Assembly: GCF_020164585.1 (NCBI RefSeq)
Contig: NZ_JAIQZF010000001.1
Coordinates: 1-64,000 of the forward strand
Reading direction: 5' to 3'
Source of the DNA: Psychroflexus curvus
Lineage (GTDB): Bacteria > Bacteroidota > Bacteroidia > Flavobacteriales > Flavobacteriaceae
Length of the DNA stretch: 64,000 bases
Below are positions 7,327-17,852 of the stretch, piece by piece (the stretch's first letter is position 1; the number at the start of each line of letters is the position of its first letter). A program made the translations under genes and the position numbers. Under the pieces are notes generated by a model that saw nothing but the letters and a program-made list of their open reading frames with translations, was not told the DNA's origin and made no database searches.

Positions 7327-9648
7327 ATGAAAAATTTTATAATTGCTGCATTCAGTTTGTTTACAGTCGCTGTGTTTGCCCAGCAGAGCGCTGAAGCTGA
7401 GTACAAGACCTGTCCTGTTACAGGAATCCGCATCAAGGTGAAAGACGGTGAAAATCCTCACGCCAAGATGCAGGCCAAAACAGCGGAGGTGGAAACCGAA
7501 ACTGCACCGACCAAAAGAACCGGTGGTAAAGACTGGTGGCCCAATAGCTTAGATTTAAGCGTCTTAAGACAGCATACGGCGAAGTCCAATCCGATGGACG
7601 AAGACTTCAACTACCGTGAAGCTTTTGCTGCTTTGGATTACGAGCAGCTTAAAGCCGATTTAGTTGAAGTGATGACCACGTCTCAGGACTGGTGGCCAGC
7701 CGATTACGGGCATTACGGGCCGTTTTTTATTCGGATGTCCTGGCACAGTGCCGGAACCTACCGGACTGCAGATGGCCGCGGGGGTTCACGGGATGGTCAG
7801 CAGAGGTTTGCACCCATCAACTCCTGGCCGGATAACGCGAATTTGGATAAAGCGCGACGATTACTTTGGCCGATCAAGCAGAAGTACGGCAGGAGTTTAT
7901 CCTGGGCAGACCTGATGATTTTGGCGGGAACGGTTGCTTATGAAGATATGGGACTGGAGATCACCGGATTCAGCGGGGGTCGTGAAGATACCTGGGAGCC
8001 TGCCAGCACTGTGTACTGGGGACCGGAAGATGAAATGCTGGCCAACGACAAACGCTACGATGTGGAAGGCAACCTGGAGCGTCCCCTGGCAGCGGTACAA
8101 ATGGGACTGATTTATGTGAATCCGGAAGGACCGGACGGAAAACCGGATCCGGCTCTGGCGGCAGCCGGTATTCGTGAAACCTTCGGCCGTATGGGAATGA
8201 ACGATAAGGAAACGGTAGCGCTCATCGCCGGAGGGCATACCATTGGCAAGTCACACGGAGCAGCTTCAGCCTCGCATGTGGGACCCGAACCTGAGGCAGC
8301 AGCCATTGAAAATCAGGGGTTAGGCTGGATGAGTTCATACGAATCTGGTAAGGCAGAACATACCATCACTTCCGGACTGGAAGTGATCTGGACTAAAACT
8401 CCGGCAGAATGGAGTCAGGGTTATTTTAAGTCGCTGTTTGAAAACGAATGGGAACTGACGAAAAGCCCGGCAGGAGGATACCAGTGGATCGCGAATGAGG
8501 CGGAAGCTAACTATCCCGATGCGCACATCGAAGGCAAGTTTCATAAGCCAACCATGTTTACGACCGACCTGACTATGATTAAGGATCCTGGATTTTTAAA
8601 GATTTCTAAATTCTTTTATGAAAATCCGGAAGAATTCAACAAGGCCTTTGCCGATGCCTGGTTTAAACTCACCCACAGAGATATGGGGCCTAAATCCACT
8701 TACATTGGACCAGAAGCACCTGCCAAAGATTACATCTGGCAGGACCCGATTCCGGAAGCGGATTACGACCAGATTACGGCAGCGGATATCGAGACGTTAA
8801 AGTCAGATATTTTAAACTCAGGTTTAACGACTTCTGAACTGGTGATTACCGCCTGGAATTCAGCCTCAACCTACAGAGATTCAGACCGCAGAGGAGGAGC
8901 TAATGGGGCCAGAATCCGATTGGAGCCTATGCGCAACTGGGAAGTCAATAATCCAAAGCAATTGGATAAAGTCTTGGCTAAATACGAGGCTATTCAGAAG
9001 GAATTCAATGAGAAGCATTCCAGCAAAAAAATATCTATTGCCGACCTGATTGTGCTTGGAGGTAATGCCGCAATTGAAGTTGCCGCTGAGAAAGCAGGAT
9101 ATACCGTAGCAGTTCCCTTCACCCCGGGAAGAACCGATGCTTTACAGGAACAAACCGATGTGGAATCTATGGAATTGCTCAAGCCTATGGCAGACGGATT
9201 TACCAACTACCAGGGCAAGCGTTACACGCTGACCACGGAAGAACTGCTGGTGGATAAAGCACAGTTACTGACGCTTACCGCTCCTGAAATGACCGTTTTG
9301 GTGGGAGGAATGCGAGCTTTAGGCGCTAATTATGACAATACGGAACACGGTATTTTCACCGAAAGAGCAGGGGAACTAACCAACGACTACTTTGTAAACT
9401 TACTGGACATCAACAACAAGTGGGAAGCCAAAGATGAGTTCAGACGGGTGTTTATTGGGAAAGACCGAGCAAGCAATGAGGTCAAATGGACGGCTACCCG
9501 CGCTGATTTAATATTCGGTTCCAACTCAGAGTTAAGAGCCATAGCGGAAGTCTATGCAACGGCAGATTCAAAAGAAAAATTCGTCAACGACTTTGTCAAG
9601 GCCTGGTCTAAAGTCATGGAGCTCGACCGTTTTGATGTGAAAATGTAA
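7327..9648 (+). CDS. katG: catalase-peroxidase KatG, apparently exported
   Basis: The 773-residue heme enzyme breaks down hydrogen peroxide by catalase and peroxidase activity. The distal site is R136-W139-H140 (RMSWHSAG). The covalent Trp-Tyr-Met adduct residues W139, Y263 (IYVNPEGP) and M289 (GRMGMN) are all present, as is the proximal heme ligand H304 ([10 protein letters not shown]). The degenerate C-terminal half is also complete. The start at 7327 gives a Sec signal peptide ([20 protein letters not shown]), so the protein should be periplasmic. Most KatG proteins are cytosolic; exported forms such as KatP exist. A promoter candidate lies just upstream and a strong terminator just downstream, so it is transcribed alone. 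Confidence 0.95.
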   Translation: MKNFIIAAFSLFTVAVFAQQSAEAEYKTCPVTGIRIKVKDGENPHAKMQAKTAEVETETAPTKRTGGKDWWPNSLDLSVLRQHTAKSNPMDEDFNYREAFAALDYEQLKADLVEVMTTSQDWWPADYGHYGPFFIRMSWHSAGTYRTADGRGGSRDGQQRFAPINSWPDNANLDKARRLLWPIKQKYGRSLSWADLMILAGTVAYEDMGLEITGFSGGREDTWEPASTVYWGPEDEMLANDKRYDVEGNLERPLAAVQMGLIYVNPEGPDGKPDPALAAAGIRETFGRMGMNDKETVALIAGGHTIGKSHGAASASHVGPEPEAAAIENQGLGWMSSYESGKAEHTITSGLEVIWTKTPAEWSQGYFKSLFENEWELTKSPAGGYQWIANEAEANYPDAHIEGKFHKPTMFTTDLTMIKDPGFLKISKFFYENPEEFNKAFADAWFKLTHRDMGPKSTYIGPEAPAKDYIWQDPIPEADYDQITAADIETLKSDILNSGLTTSELVITAWNSASTYRDSDRRGGANGARIRLEPMRNWEVNNPKQLDKVLAKYEAIQKEFNEKHSSKKISIADLIVLGGNAAIEVAAEKAGYTVAVPFTPGRTDALQEQTDVESMELLKPMADGFTNYQGKRYTLTTEELLVDKAQLLTLTAPEMTVLVGGMRALGANYDNTEHGIFTERAGELTNDYFVNLLDINNKWEAKDEFRRVFIGKDRASNEVKWTATRADLIFGSNSELRAIAEVYATADSKEKFVNDFVKAWSKVMELDRFDVKM

Positions 9649-9675
9649 TGGATTGGTTTTTAATTTTTATTCAGG

Positions 9676-9705
9676 AAAAGCTCTGCAGTTGCAGGGCTTT
9701 TTTTA
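9676..9705 (+). terminator. rho-independent terminator of katG
   Basis: AAAGCTCTGCA and TGCAGGGCTTT pair around a GT loop with one mismatch and are followed by a T run at 9698-9704, 28 bp after the katG stop. Confidence 0.85.
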
Positions 9706-9800
9706 TTTCTTAAATGTTCGTCCTGGTTCTTGTCTTAGTCTAATCCTTCGTCTTAGTCTTCGTTCTTAAATCAACAATCTCCAATCCTACATCCTAAAAC

Positions 9801-10220
9801 CTAATTCAACTTTTTAGTTTTAACCAGCTTAATAATCGCGTACAGCAGAAAGCCCACCGGACCAAACATAAAGCAGAGCAGCAGGCAGGGAATAATCAGG
9901 TAGTGAGAAATCTCGTGTTTTCGCGACTGATTCAGAATCCAGTTACCTACGAGCAGGTCAAACACCAGATAATGCACCCAGCCGGTCAGTACAGCCTCAT
10001 CGGAGGTGAACATGGCTTTGATGCCTTCCAGTTCACTGAACGACTCCATATCAAAATTTCCCAGGCCCGTGATGACATAAACGAGGTAAACGACAGCCAT
10101 AGCTATGGAAAAGCCGTAAATCACAGGATTCCGCCAGGATTTGGAAGGGAAGAAAATGAGGATCAGCCAGGCTGGTAAGACGAAGGTGTTGACGATTTGA
10201 AAAACAACAGAAGCAGTCAT
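9801..10220 (-). CDS. ABA4-like (DUF4281) membrane protein
   Basis: A 139-residue integral membrane protein with four hydrophobic segments (about 5-24, 35-55, 80-100, 108-132). The signatures VHYLVFDLLVGNW and FGPVGFLLY are typical of the ABA4/DUF4281 family, whose plant member acts in neoxanthin formation; bacterial members are of unknown function, possibly linked to carotenoids. It reads convergently to katG and divergently from the geranylgeranyl-reductase-like gene, with about 500 bp of spacer in between. An isoprenoid or carotenoid connection would fit that neighbour but is only suggestive. Confidence 0.8.
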   Translation of the reverse strand: MTASVVFQIVNTFVLPAWLILIFFPSKSWRNPVIYGFSIAMAVVYLVYVITGLGNFDMESFSELEGIKAMFTSDEAVLTGWVHYLVFDLLVGNWILNQSRKHEISHYLIIPCLLLCFMFGPVGFLLYAIIKLVKTKKLN

Positions 10221-10725
10221 AGGTATAGGTTTTAAAACTTAAATGTACTGTTTTTTTGAAAATTTTAGTGAGGTGGTGAACTGGTGAGTTGGTGGACTGG
10301 TTCGTGATTGGTCATTAGTTATTAGTTTCTCGTGGTTAGTTCCTTGCCCGTCGTGTATCGTGGTTCTTTATTCCTTAATAGTTACCTGTTACTCTTTACT
10401 CTTTACTTAATTGTCCTGTCTCCTGCTTCGAAATTGGTTCATCGTTTCTCTTTTCTCTTTGTTCTTTTCTCTTTGCTCTTTTCTCTTTTTCCAGATTCTA
10501 TGTTCAAAAAATAATTATTTCTACTCACTACTCACTACTCACTATTCGCCCGTCGTGCCTCGTTTCTCCTAATTCGTGATTCGTTATTCCATCCTCCTTG
10601 TTCTTCTTTCCTTGCTCTTGTCTCTTTGCTCTTTTCTCTTTTTTCCTTGTTCTTTCCTCTATTTTCTTTTTCCTGATTCTATTTTCAAAAAATAATTTAT
10701 TTTCACCCTAGATATAAACCAATTT
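10221..10725. other. pyrimidine-rich non-coding spacer
   Basis: No gene is seen. The plus strand is dominated by C and T, with recurring words (TTTGCTCTTTTCTCTTTT, ACTCACT units at about 10524-10548, GTTCAAAAAATAATTATTT twice in variant form at 10502 and 10682). The same words occur near 6.6 kb and 20.5 kb. It must hold the promoter of the flavoprotein gene at 10726, but no convincing box could be placed. Confidence 0.6.
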
Positions 10726-11871
10726 ATGAAAACATACGATCTCGCCATTATTGGTAGCGGACCCTCAGGGGCCAGTGCTGCGTTTGAAGCTGCAAAAAAC
10801 GGTTTAAAAACAGTAATTATTGAAAAAGAGCTTTTGCCACGCTATAAAACCTGTGGAGGCGGATTTGTATTTAGAGGAAGAAAAAACATGCCTTTTGATA
10901 TAACTTCAGCAGTGGAACGTGAATTTTTTGATGTGGACATCAGGTTTGATGCCAAACAATTAGCACTCAATACGGTGCGAAAACATCCGATTATCAGCAT
11001 GGTCATGCGCGATGAATTTGATTTTTTGATGGTGCAGAAAGCTCAGGAGCTTGGAGTAGAACTTCTGCAAGGTGAAAAATTGACGGGATTAGATTTTCAG
11101 AATGAATACACGACTTTGACAACTTCTAACCAGAAGATTCAAGCTAAATTTATTATAGCTGCCGATGGAGCTTTGAGTCCAACGGCTAAGTTAGCGGGCT
11201 GGGAAGAATCCCGTAAGATGTGTCCGGCCCTGGAATATGAAATAAAAGTACCGGAGGAAGACTTTGAGCGTTTATCGACCTCGGCCCGATTTGATATGGA
11301 CGTGATTCCTTTTGGCTACGGCTGGAGTTTCCCGAAGAAAAACCACCTATCGGTTGGTGTAGTCAATTTCTTTAAAACAAAAAAAAGCATAGATTTAAAA
11401 ACTTACTACAGGGACTATTTGAAAATGCTCGGGATTACAGAAGTTTTAGAAGAACAGGCTCATGGCTTTATTATTCCAATAATACCCCGAAAGGATGGTT
11501 TTGTAAAACACAATGTGTTCTTAATCGGAGATGCAGCAGGCTTTGCAGACCCATTGACAGCAGAAGGCATTTCCAATGCGATTTACAGTGGAAAATTAGC
11601 TGTTAGAGCTATAGTAGAAAGCGAATTGGATTTGGAAAAAGCCATTCAGCTTTATGATGAAAAGTTGAATAAAAAACTACTGCCGGAACTTAGACTGGGT
11701 GTTAAACTCGCTGGTTTTTTCTATGAAAATAAAACCTTGTGCAATATACTTTTGAAAAAATACGGACAACGTGCATCTGAGTATATGACCGATATTTTTA
11801 TGGGAGACCAAACCTATCCGCACGACTTCAGAGAAAAGGTAAAGCAAAAATTGAAGCTGTCTTTGTTTTGA
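10726..11871 (+). CDS. geranylgeranyl reductase family FAD-dependent oxidoreductase
   Basis: The 381-residue flavoprotein has an N-terminal dinucleotide-binding fold (GSGPSGASAA, 10-19), the family motif around CGGGFVFRGR (about 43-52) and the second FAD motif FLIGDAAGFADPLTAEGI near residue 265. The family saturates isoprenoid chains (geranylgeranyl groups of lipids, quinones or pigments) or acts as a monooxygenase-like oxidoreductase. The protein has no signal peptide and should act in the cytosol or at the inner membrane. It is monocistronic and followed by an AT-rich gap with the alanine dehydrogenase control region. The substrate is not determined; respiratory menaquinone or carotenoid chains are plausible. 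Confidence 0.87.
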   Translation: MKTYDLAIIGSGPSGASAAFEAAKNGLKTVIIEKELLPRYKTCGGGFVFRGRKNMPFDITSAVEREFFDVDIRFDAKQLALNTVRKHPIISMVMRDEFDFLMVQKAQELGVELLQGEKLTGLDFQNEYTTLTTSNQKIQAKFIIAADGALSPTAKLAGWEESRKMCPALEYEIKVPEEDFERLSTSARFDMDVIPFGYGWSFPKKNHLSVGVVNFFKTKKSIDLKTYYRDYLKMLGITEVLEEQAHGFIIPIIPRKDGFVKHNVFLIGDAAGFADPLTAEGISNAIYSGKLAVRAIVESELDLEKAIQLYDEKLNKKLLPELRLGVKLAGFFYENKTLCNILLKKYGQRASEYMTDIFMGDQTYPHDFREKVKQKLKLSLF

Positions 11872-11946
11872 TACCGCAGAACCTCTTTTGTATAGCAAAG
11901 GCTTGAATTTTTTTTTAAAAAAATAAATGGATAAAAAAAAGGGGTC

Positions 11947-12000
11947 TTGTTATTTATTTAGACATAAATTTTATATTTACCCCTAAATTAATAGGGGGTA
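11947..12000 (+). promoter_or_regulatory. candidate promoter and operator palindrome of ald
   Basis: TTG at 11947-11949 and TATATTTA at 11972-11979 (22-bp spacing, one mismatch to TAnnTTTG) could form the promoter. An inverted repeat with arms TACCCC (11978-11983) and GGGGTA (11995-12000) overlaps the expected transcription start, a position typical of a repressor operator. Confidence 0.45.
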
Positions 12001-12018
12001 TATTAAAATAATGTCATT

Positions 12019-13104
12019 ATGAAAATAGGAGTGCCAATCGAAATCAAAAACAATGAAAGTCGGGTGTCCATTACACCAGCAGGTGTGTTTGAACTTTCCA
12101 AAAGCAAGCACCAGGTATATGTTCAATCTAAGGCAGGCTTAGCCAGTGGTTTTACAGATTTGGATTACAGAGAAGCCGGGGCAGAAATTCTACCTGACAT
12201 TCAATCGGTATATCAGGTAGCTGAAATGATTGTGAAAGTCAAAGAGCCCATCGAAGAAGAATACAGCTTAGCTAGAGAAGGTCAGATTATTTTTACCTAT
12301 TTTCATTTTGCTTCGAGCCAGACGCTCACTCAGGCCATGATAGACTCCAAAGCCGTGTGTATAGCCTATGAAACGGTTCAGGACGACGACGGGAGTTTGC
12401 CTTTACTCACGCCCATGTCTGAAGTTGCCGGTCGTATGGCTACACAACAGGGAGCCAAGTACCTCGAAAAGCCTATTCGAGGGAAGGGAATTCTCTTAGG
12501 CGGTGTGCCTGGTGTCACCCCGGGAAAAGTGCTGGTGCTGGGCGCAGGTGTGGTGGGGATACAGGCGGCCAAGATGGCCGCAGGTCTTGGTGCCCACGTC
12601 ATTATTTTTGATATCAGCATGAAACGGCTTCGCTATGTCAACGACATCATGCCTAGTCATGTCATTACTGCTTTTTCAAACGAATACAACATCAGAAAGC
12701 ACATCAAAACGGCCGACTTGATTATTGGGGCCGTACTGATAGCCGGAGCAAAAGCGCCTAAACTGATCACCAAAGACATGCTCAAAGACATGCAGCCCGG
12801 TACGGTGATGGTCGATGTGGCCGTAGACCAGGGTGGTTGTTTTGAAACTACCCGACCAACGACTCACGAAAACCCGACTTATATCGTAGACGATGTGGTG
12901 CATTACTGCGTCACCAACATGCCCGGAGCAGTGCCTTACACCTCCACTTTAGCCCTGACCAACGTGACCTTCCCGTATATTATGGAAATCGCAAATAAGG
13001 GATGGAAAGAAGCCTGTGCCTCCAATCCAGCCTTAGCTAAGGGATTGAGCTTAGAGGAAGGCAAAATTATTTGTAAGGAGATTTTAAAAGCAGAGTTGGT
13101 TTAA
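12019..13104 (+). CDS. ald: alanine dehydrogenase
   Basis: The 361-residue enzyme interconverts L-alanine with pyruvate and ammonia using NAD, linking amino-acid nitrogen to central carbon. The catalytic residues of the family are in place: R15 (NESRVS), K75 (KVKEP) and H96 (TYFHFASS). The NAD-binding Rossmann motif VLGAGVVGIQAA lies near 170-182. Length is close to the usual 370 residues. It is a single gene with about 120 bp before the next one. The palindrome TACCCC...GGGGTA, 18 bp before the start codon, probably binds its regulator. Confidence 0.95.
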   Translation: MKIGVPIEIKNNESRVSITPAGVFELSKSKHQVYVQSKAGLASGFTDLDYREAGAEILPDIQSVYQVAEMIVKVKEPIEEEYSLAREGQIIFTYFHFASSQTLTQAMIDSKAVCIAYETVQDDDGSLPLLTPMSEVAGRMATQQGAKYLEKPIRGKGILLGGVPGVTPGKVLVLGAGVVGIQAAKMAAGLGAHVIIFDISMKRLRYVNDIMPSHVITAFSNEYNIRKHIKTADLIIGAVLIAGAKAPKLITKDMLKDMQPGTVMVDVAVDQGGCFETTRPTTHENPTYIVDDVVHYCVTNMPGAVPYTSTLALTNVTFPYIMEIANKGWKEACASNPALAKGLSLEEGKIICKEILKAELV

Positions 13105-13224
13105 AGTAACCAAGTCCAATATCTTAAATCTGACATCTCATATCTAATTAAGATAAACATTTCATGATATAGATTTAACCTGAGATACATCCAAATTTGA
13201 GTGCTTTAAACAAAAATTTCTGTC

Positions 13225-14238
13225 ATGAAAAAAATAGTTGTAAGCCTCGTTCTGATCGTTATTGCTTTTCTTGGATTTTATATCTGGGCTTCTTCTGGTG
13301 AATTTAATACAGACACTGACAGGTACGCGATTTATAACAATTCAACTTCAGAAGCTTTAGAAAAGGACACCTTATCCATCATGACGTTCAATATTGGTTA
13401 TTTATCCGGCATGACCAACAACAAAGCTGTGGAAAGAACAAAAGCGCTCTTCGATGCTAATGCCAATAGCTTACTCCAGCTTTTAGATGAAAATTCAATA
13501 GAGATTCTGGCCTTGCAGGAAATTGATTTTGGAAGTTCCAGAAGTTTTGAAGTAAATCAACTTGAATTAATTCAGAAAAAAGGGAACTACAATTTTGCTG
13601 CTAAAGCCATAAACTGGGATAAAAACTATGTTCCCTTTCCTTACTGGCCAGTCCATCTTCAGTTCGGAAAAATCCAATCTGGTCAGGCTCTGGTAAGTCG
13701 ATATCCTATACTATCCAATACTGTTGAGGTTTTGGAGAAACCTGTGGATCGGCCTTTTTATTACAATGACTTTTACCTGGACAGACTGATTCAGACCTCA
13801 AAAATTTCGATCAATGGCAGAGAATTGTCTGTGATGAATATTCATCTTGAAGCGTTTAGTGAGAAAACCAGAGCTATTCATTTAGAGCATGTTTTTGATA
13901 CGTTTAAAGCCCTTGTTGCTAAAGGACCAGCCATATTGCTTGGTGATTTTAATGAATCTTTACTGCCTATGGAAGCTTCACTGATGCAGAAATTTTACAG
14001 TCAGCCTGGTTTCGGACATGCCATCTCAATAAGTCAGGTGACAAATTTTGGAGATGATAATTATACATTTAGCGCCGAAACCCCCAAAGTAAAAATAGAC
14101 TACATCTTTTATTCCTCAGATTTTATTGAAATGATTGACGCAAAAACCATATCGAACACCAACTTACTTTCAGATCATTTGCCAGTGATGATGCGATTTC
14201 AGTTGAAAGGTGTTAATGGAAATTTATCTCTACGTTAA
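13225..14238 (+). CDS. membrane-anchored or exported endonuclease/exonuclease/phosphatase family protein
   Basis: The 337-residue protein starts with an N-terminal hydrophobic segment (about 4-21) that is a signal anchor or signal peptide. The DNase-I-fold active site is complete: N56 (MTFNIG), E99 (LQEID), H207 (NIHLE), D241 and N243 (LGDFN), D292 (KIDYI) and the final D317-H318 (SDHLP). This superfamily covers nucleases, sphingomyelinases and inositol-phosphate phosphatases; all hydrolyse phosphodiester or phosphomonoester bonds with a divalent metal. The short length and export favour a lipid or small phosphodiester substrate, but the specificity cannot be read. It lies upstream of a TonB receptor, a hydrolase and a glycerophosphodiesterase, with a 96-bp gap to the longest receptor frame. 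Confidence 0.85.
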   Translation: MKKIVVSLVLIVIAFLGFYIWASSGEFNTDTDRYAIYNNSTSEALEKDTLSIMTFNIGYLSGMTNNKAVERTKALFDANANSLLQLLDENSIEILALQEIDFGSSRSFEVNQLELIQKKGNYNFAAKAINWDKNYVPFPYWPVHLQFGKIQSGQALVSRYPILSNTVEVLEKPVDRPFYYNDFYLDRLIQTSKISINGRELSVMNIHLEAFSEKTRAIHLEHVFDTFKALVAKGPAILLGDFNESLLPMEASLMQKFYSQPGFGHAISISQVTNFGDDNYTFSAETPKVKIDYIFYSSDFIEMIDAKTISNTNLLSDHLPVMMRFQLKGVNGNLSLR

Positions 14239-14376
14239 TGGCGTGTCAATTAAATAAGTCTTTATATAATCTGCTTAACATTTCTTTAATAATTTTCACT
14301 AGTCTGTTAACATTTTGATGCTTTTCTCTTAAAGTTGTCTCGGTTTTCTACGGCTACTTTTGGAAAAAAAACAACA

Positions 14377-16872
14377 ATGAGAAAGATTTATTTTTTGACA
14401 GTACTGCTAGGTTTAGTTAGCTTAACTAGTTTTTCACAATCGTATTCTATTTCAGGAGAAGTAAGAGATGCTGAAAGAAATTTAATTCCCGGTGCAAATG
14501 TGATGATTCCTGAACTCAATAAAGGGACGGTGACCAATTCTAAGGGAAAATATCAACTCAATACTATTCCAGAAGGCAGCTACACTTTGAAGGTGACGTA
14601 TTTGGGTTTTGAAACTATTGAAAAGCTTATCGAAGTTTCAGGAGATATGCAGCTGGATGTCACGCTTAATGAAGCTAATTATATGCTGGATGGCATTATG
14701 GTTTCCGCTTAGAAGCGAGAACAAATGAACAAGGAGGTACCAATAGCTATCACATCTTATGGTGGTAAATTTTTAGAGAGCACCAACACCTTTGAATACG
14801 ATGCGCTCTCAGAATTTGTACCCGGACTTCAGATTCAAATACAGAGTGTGAACAACCCTGGTATTGTGATTCGTGGAATTACATCAGATAGTGGAGATTC
14901 ACGAGTAGAGCCACGAGTTTCTGTCTTTCAGGATGGTGTTTCTATTAGTAAATCCAGAGGCTCTGTGGTTGAACTTTACGATATGGAACGTGTTGAAGTT
15001 TTAAAAGGACCTCAGGGTACTCTGTTTGGTCGTGGCGCTCAAATTGGTGCCATACATCTGATTCAGAATAAAGCTAAAAATGAAAAATCAGGCTTTCTTA
15101 AAGCGGCCTATGGAAATTATAATCAGCGTATTATTACTGGCCATGTCAATACACCAGTGGTGGAGGATAAACTCTTTGTGAGATTTTCAGGAATATATAA
15201 TGCACGCGATGGCTTTATAGACAATCTATCTGGTGGAGACCTCAACGGAAAAGAAACCCTGGCCTTTAGAACTTCCTTAAAATACCTCATGGGAGAACGC
15301 ACAACATTAGATGTCATTGCTAACTGGCAAAGCGATACTCCACCGGGAACTTCCTTTAAAAGTGGAACTTTTGCTCCACGTGGAGGGACTACAAACCCAA
15401 ATACATTCGCAGACCTCGAACGGGGTGAAGCCCTGGGACTGGATAGAGAGGTGTGGGGAATCACTGGAATTCTGAAACATGATTTTAATGAAAACTGGGA
15501 TCTTACATCGATTACGGCTTACCGTCAATTTGATTCCGATGAGGCTTTTGATGCAGATGGTACAGCTGCTCCCGTGTTATTTTTCAGAGAGCAATCTGAA
15601 GGTAAGCAATTCAGTCAGGAGTTGAGGTTTAATTTCGATACTCAAGACAAGTTCAGAGGTTTCTTCGGAGTTAATTTCTTTGCTGAAGATGGTTCGCAGT
15701 CGGTTCCTTTTGAAACCAATGAACAGAGTTTTGCACTTTTATTACTCAATATTGAAAACTTAGTGGTGAATGGTGTTCCTCAGTTTTTACCAACTATTCC
15801 CAACAACCCTGCTTTTGGACCTTTAGCGGGAGCCCCTTTACTAGAATTTAACAAGGAGAGGTCAACAAACTTCGGTGAAAACTATTCCGGAGATATATTT
15901 GTTGATGGTTCTTACGATATCACCACTAAATTGACCGCAACTCTTGGTTTAAGAGCGACCTGGGAAAACATCAACGCAGGGCTAGAGGTAGAAAATGCGG
16001 ATCAACCTGGCTTGCTTGGTAATTTTTTAGGCTCATTCCCCAATAACCTTTTTGCACCAACGAATGGGAGACGAAGCGCTAGTGAAAATTTCACCTCAGC
16101 TGTAGGGCGTTTTGCTTTGGATTATGATTTCAACGACGAAATTTCCGTCTTTGGAAACATCGCCAGAGGTCGAAGACCTAATGTCATAAACGTGACCGCA
16201 TCCGACGTCAACGTGTTATCTGATGAAACCGTATGGTCTTACGAATTAGGGTTTAAATCCCTATTTCTGAAAAACAGATTACAGTTTGATGCGAATGCCT
16301 TTTACTATGACTATCAAAACTTCCAAACAACTATAGCAAGACTGGATCCTGTTGATGGTTTGGTAATCATTCCAAACGATAGTGGGAGTGCAACATCCTA
16401 TGGATTCGAAACTTCTTTCCAATATGCTGTGAGTAAGGATATAAGCTTTTTTGCTAATTACGGCTACATAGATGCTACATTTGATGATGTTGATGAAGAC
16501 GGAAACGAGCAGGCTTTGGCAGGTAACCGCTTTAGGTTAACCCCGGAACATTCGTTTTCGCTTGGCGGTAATATCGGTTTTCCTTTATCTGACCGGTTAG
16601 AAGGTTTTTTCCTGCCTACGTATTCCTTCAAATCTGAAGTGTTCTTTGAAGAAACCAATTTACCCAACATTTCGCAAGAGGCTTATGGATTATTAAATTT
16701 AAGAGCAGGGCTTAGGTTGGATGATACCAAAGAATTGACGTTTTTCATGACCAATGCTCTGGATGAAGAATTTATTATCGACGCTGGGAATACTGGTGGA
16801 GCCTTTGGAATTCCAACCTTTATTGCTGGCCCGCCCAGATTTTTTGGAGCACAATTTTCAATTAGATTTTAA
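14377..16872 (+). pseudogene. TonB-dependent receptor interrupted by an in-frame TAG
   Basis: Two open frames in the same phase, 14377-14712 and 14725-16872, together make a normal outer-membrane receptor. First come a signal peptide (ending near SFSQ) and a CarboxypepD_reg-like domain (about 24-108); then, after the stop, a plug (VPIAITSYGG, VEVLKGPQGTLFGRGA) and a 22-strand-type barrel ending in QFSIRF. The stop is codon 112, at 14710-14712, between VSA and KREQ. In relatives this junction reads A-x-KREQ with a polar residue, so a CAG to TAG change is likely. Everything after it is intact over more than 2 kb. The damage is thus recent, suppressed, or a sequencing error. With the next two genes it probably formed one transcription unit. 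Confidence 0.85.
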
Positions 16873-16898
16873 TTAGTTTTATAACCTGAAGGATACTT

Positions 16899-17852
16899 AT
16901 GAAAAGCATTTTAAAATTGGTAGTCATGAGTTGGATGCTGTGGATTTCTCCACAGCTTTCCGCTCAGGCTATTTCAACCTATACCAATGAAACCATCGAC
17001 GAATGGATTCAGGAGCAGGAAGCTGAAGTTTCAGATTTGAAAAAAGACAACAATGCCATGATTTCCTGGGCAAATGACACAGAGTCTCCTACAGCCTTGG
17101 TTTTTGTATACCTACATGGATTTGGTGCCAGTCGAATGGAAGCAGAGCCAGTGGTTTCCAAATTGGCAGAAGAATTTGAAGCCAATGTGTTTTATGCCAG
17201 ACTCAAAGGACACGGCAGAAGTGGAGTGAAAGGCTTTGAGCAACTGACAAAAGAAAACTATTTACAATCCGCTGAAGAAGCTTTAGAAATTGGAAGACTA
17301 CTTGGAGATAAAGTGGTTTTGATAAGCACGTCAACAGGGGGGACCTTAAGTCTTTATTTAGCTTCGAAGCATGAAGATATCGCTGGATTGGTCCTGTATT
17401 CACCTTTTGTAGGACTTAAAAACCCCATGATGAGCCAGATTACGACTCCTCAAGGTCGGGAGATGTTCAAATCTATGATTGGAGGTGAAGTTCAGAAAAC
17501 GGACCGTCCAGAGCCAGAATCCAACTACTGGTCAACCGAATACCATATCAATGCCTACGTTGCACTCATCGGTATGCTTAAAGAAACCATGACTCCCGAC
17601 ACTTTTAATGCTGTGACAGCACCTGTTTTTATGGCGTATTACTATAAAAGCGAAGAAGAACAAGATCAGGTCGTCTCTGTTTCAGCTATGCTTGAAATGT
17701 ACGACCAATTAGGAACTCCAGAAGATCTAAAACAGAAACAAGCGTTTCCAGAAACCAGGAATCATGTCATCGCCAGTGAATTGAGATCCCAGGATTGGAA
17801 ATCAGTTTTAGAAGCCTCTCAAAATTTTATTCAGGAAAAAATCAAAAAGTAA
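16899..17852 (+). CDS. exported alpha/beta hydrolase (lysophospholipase/carboxylesterase-like)
   Basis: The 317-residue protein has a signal peptide (residues 1-24, ending SAQA). The alpha/beta hydrolase fold shows the oxyanion motif YLHGFG (71-76), the nucleophile elbow in the variant form STSTGG (143-148, S145 as nucleophile; the first glycine of GxSxG is serine) and a late histidine in RNHVIAS. Such enzymes cleave carboxylic esters, often of lipids. The gene starts 26 bp after the TonB receptor and its stop overlaps the start of the glycerophosphodiesterase (TAATG), so the three are one operon. A lipid deacylation step before diester cleavage is inferred from this order. Confidence 0.85.
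   Translation: MKSILKLVVMSWMLWISPQLSAQAISTYTNETIDEWIQEQEAEVSDLKKDNNAMISWANDTESPTALVFVYLHGFGASRMEAEPVVSKLAEEFEANVFYARLKGHGRSGVKGFEQLTKENYLQSAEEALEIGRLLGDKVVLISTSTGGTLSLYLASKHEDIAGLVLYSPFVGLKNPMMSQITTPQGREMFKSMIGGEVQKTDRPEPESNYWSTEYHINAYVALIGMLKETMTPDTFNAVTAPVFMAYYYKSEEEQDQVVSVSAMLEMYDQLGTPEDLKQKQAFPETRNHVIASELRSQDWKSVLEASQNFIQEKIKK

Noticed and set aside
17795-17851. Earlier start for the glycerophosphodiesterase
   Set aside because: It lies inside the preceding hydrolase gene and hides the signal peptide; the TAATG overlap start is better.
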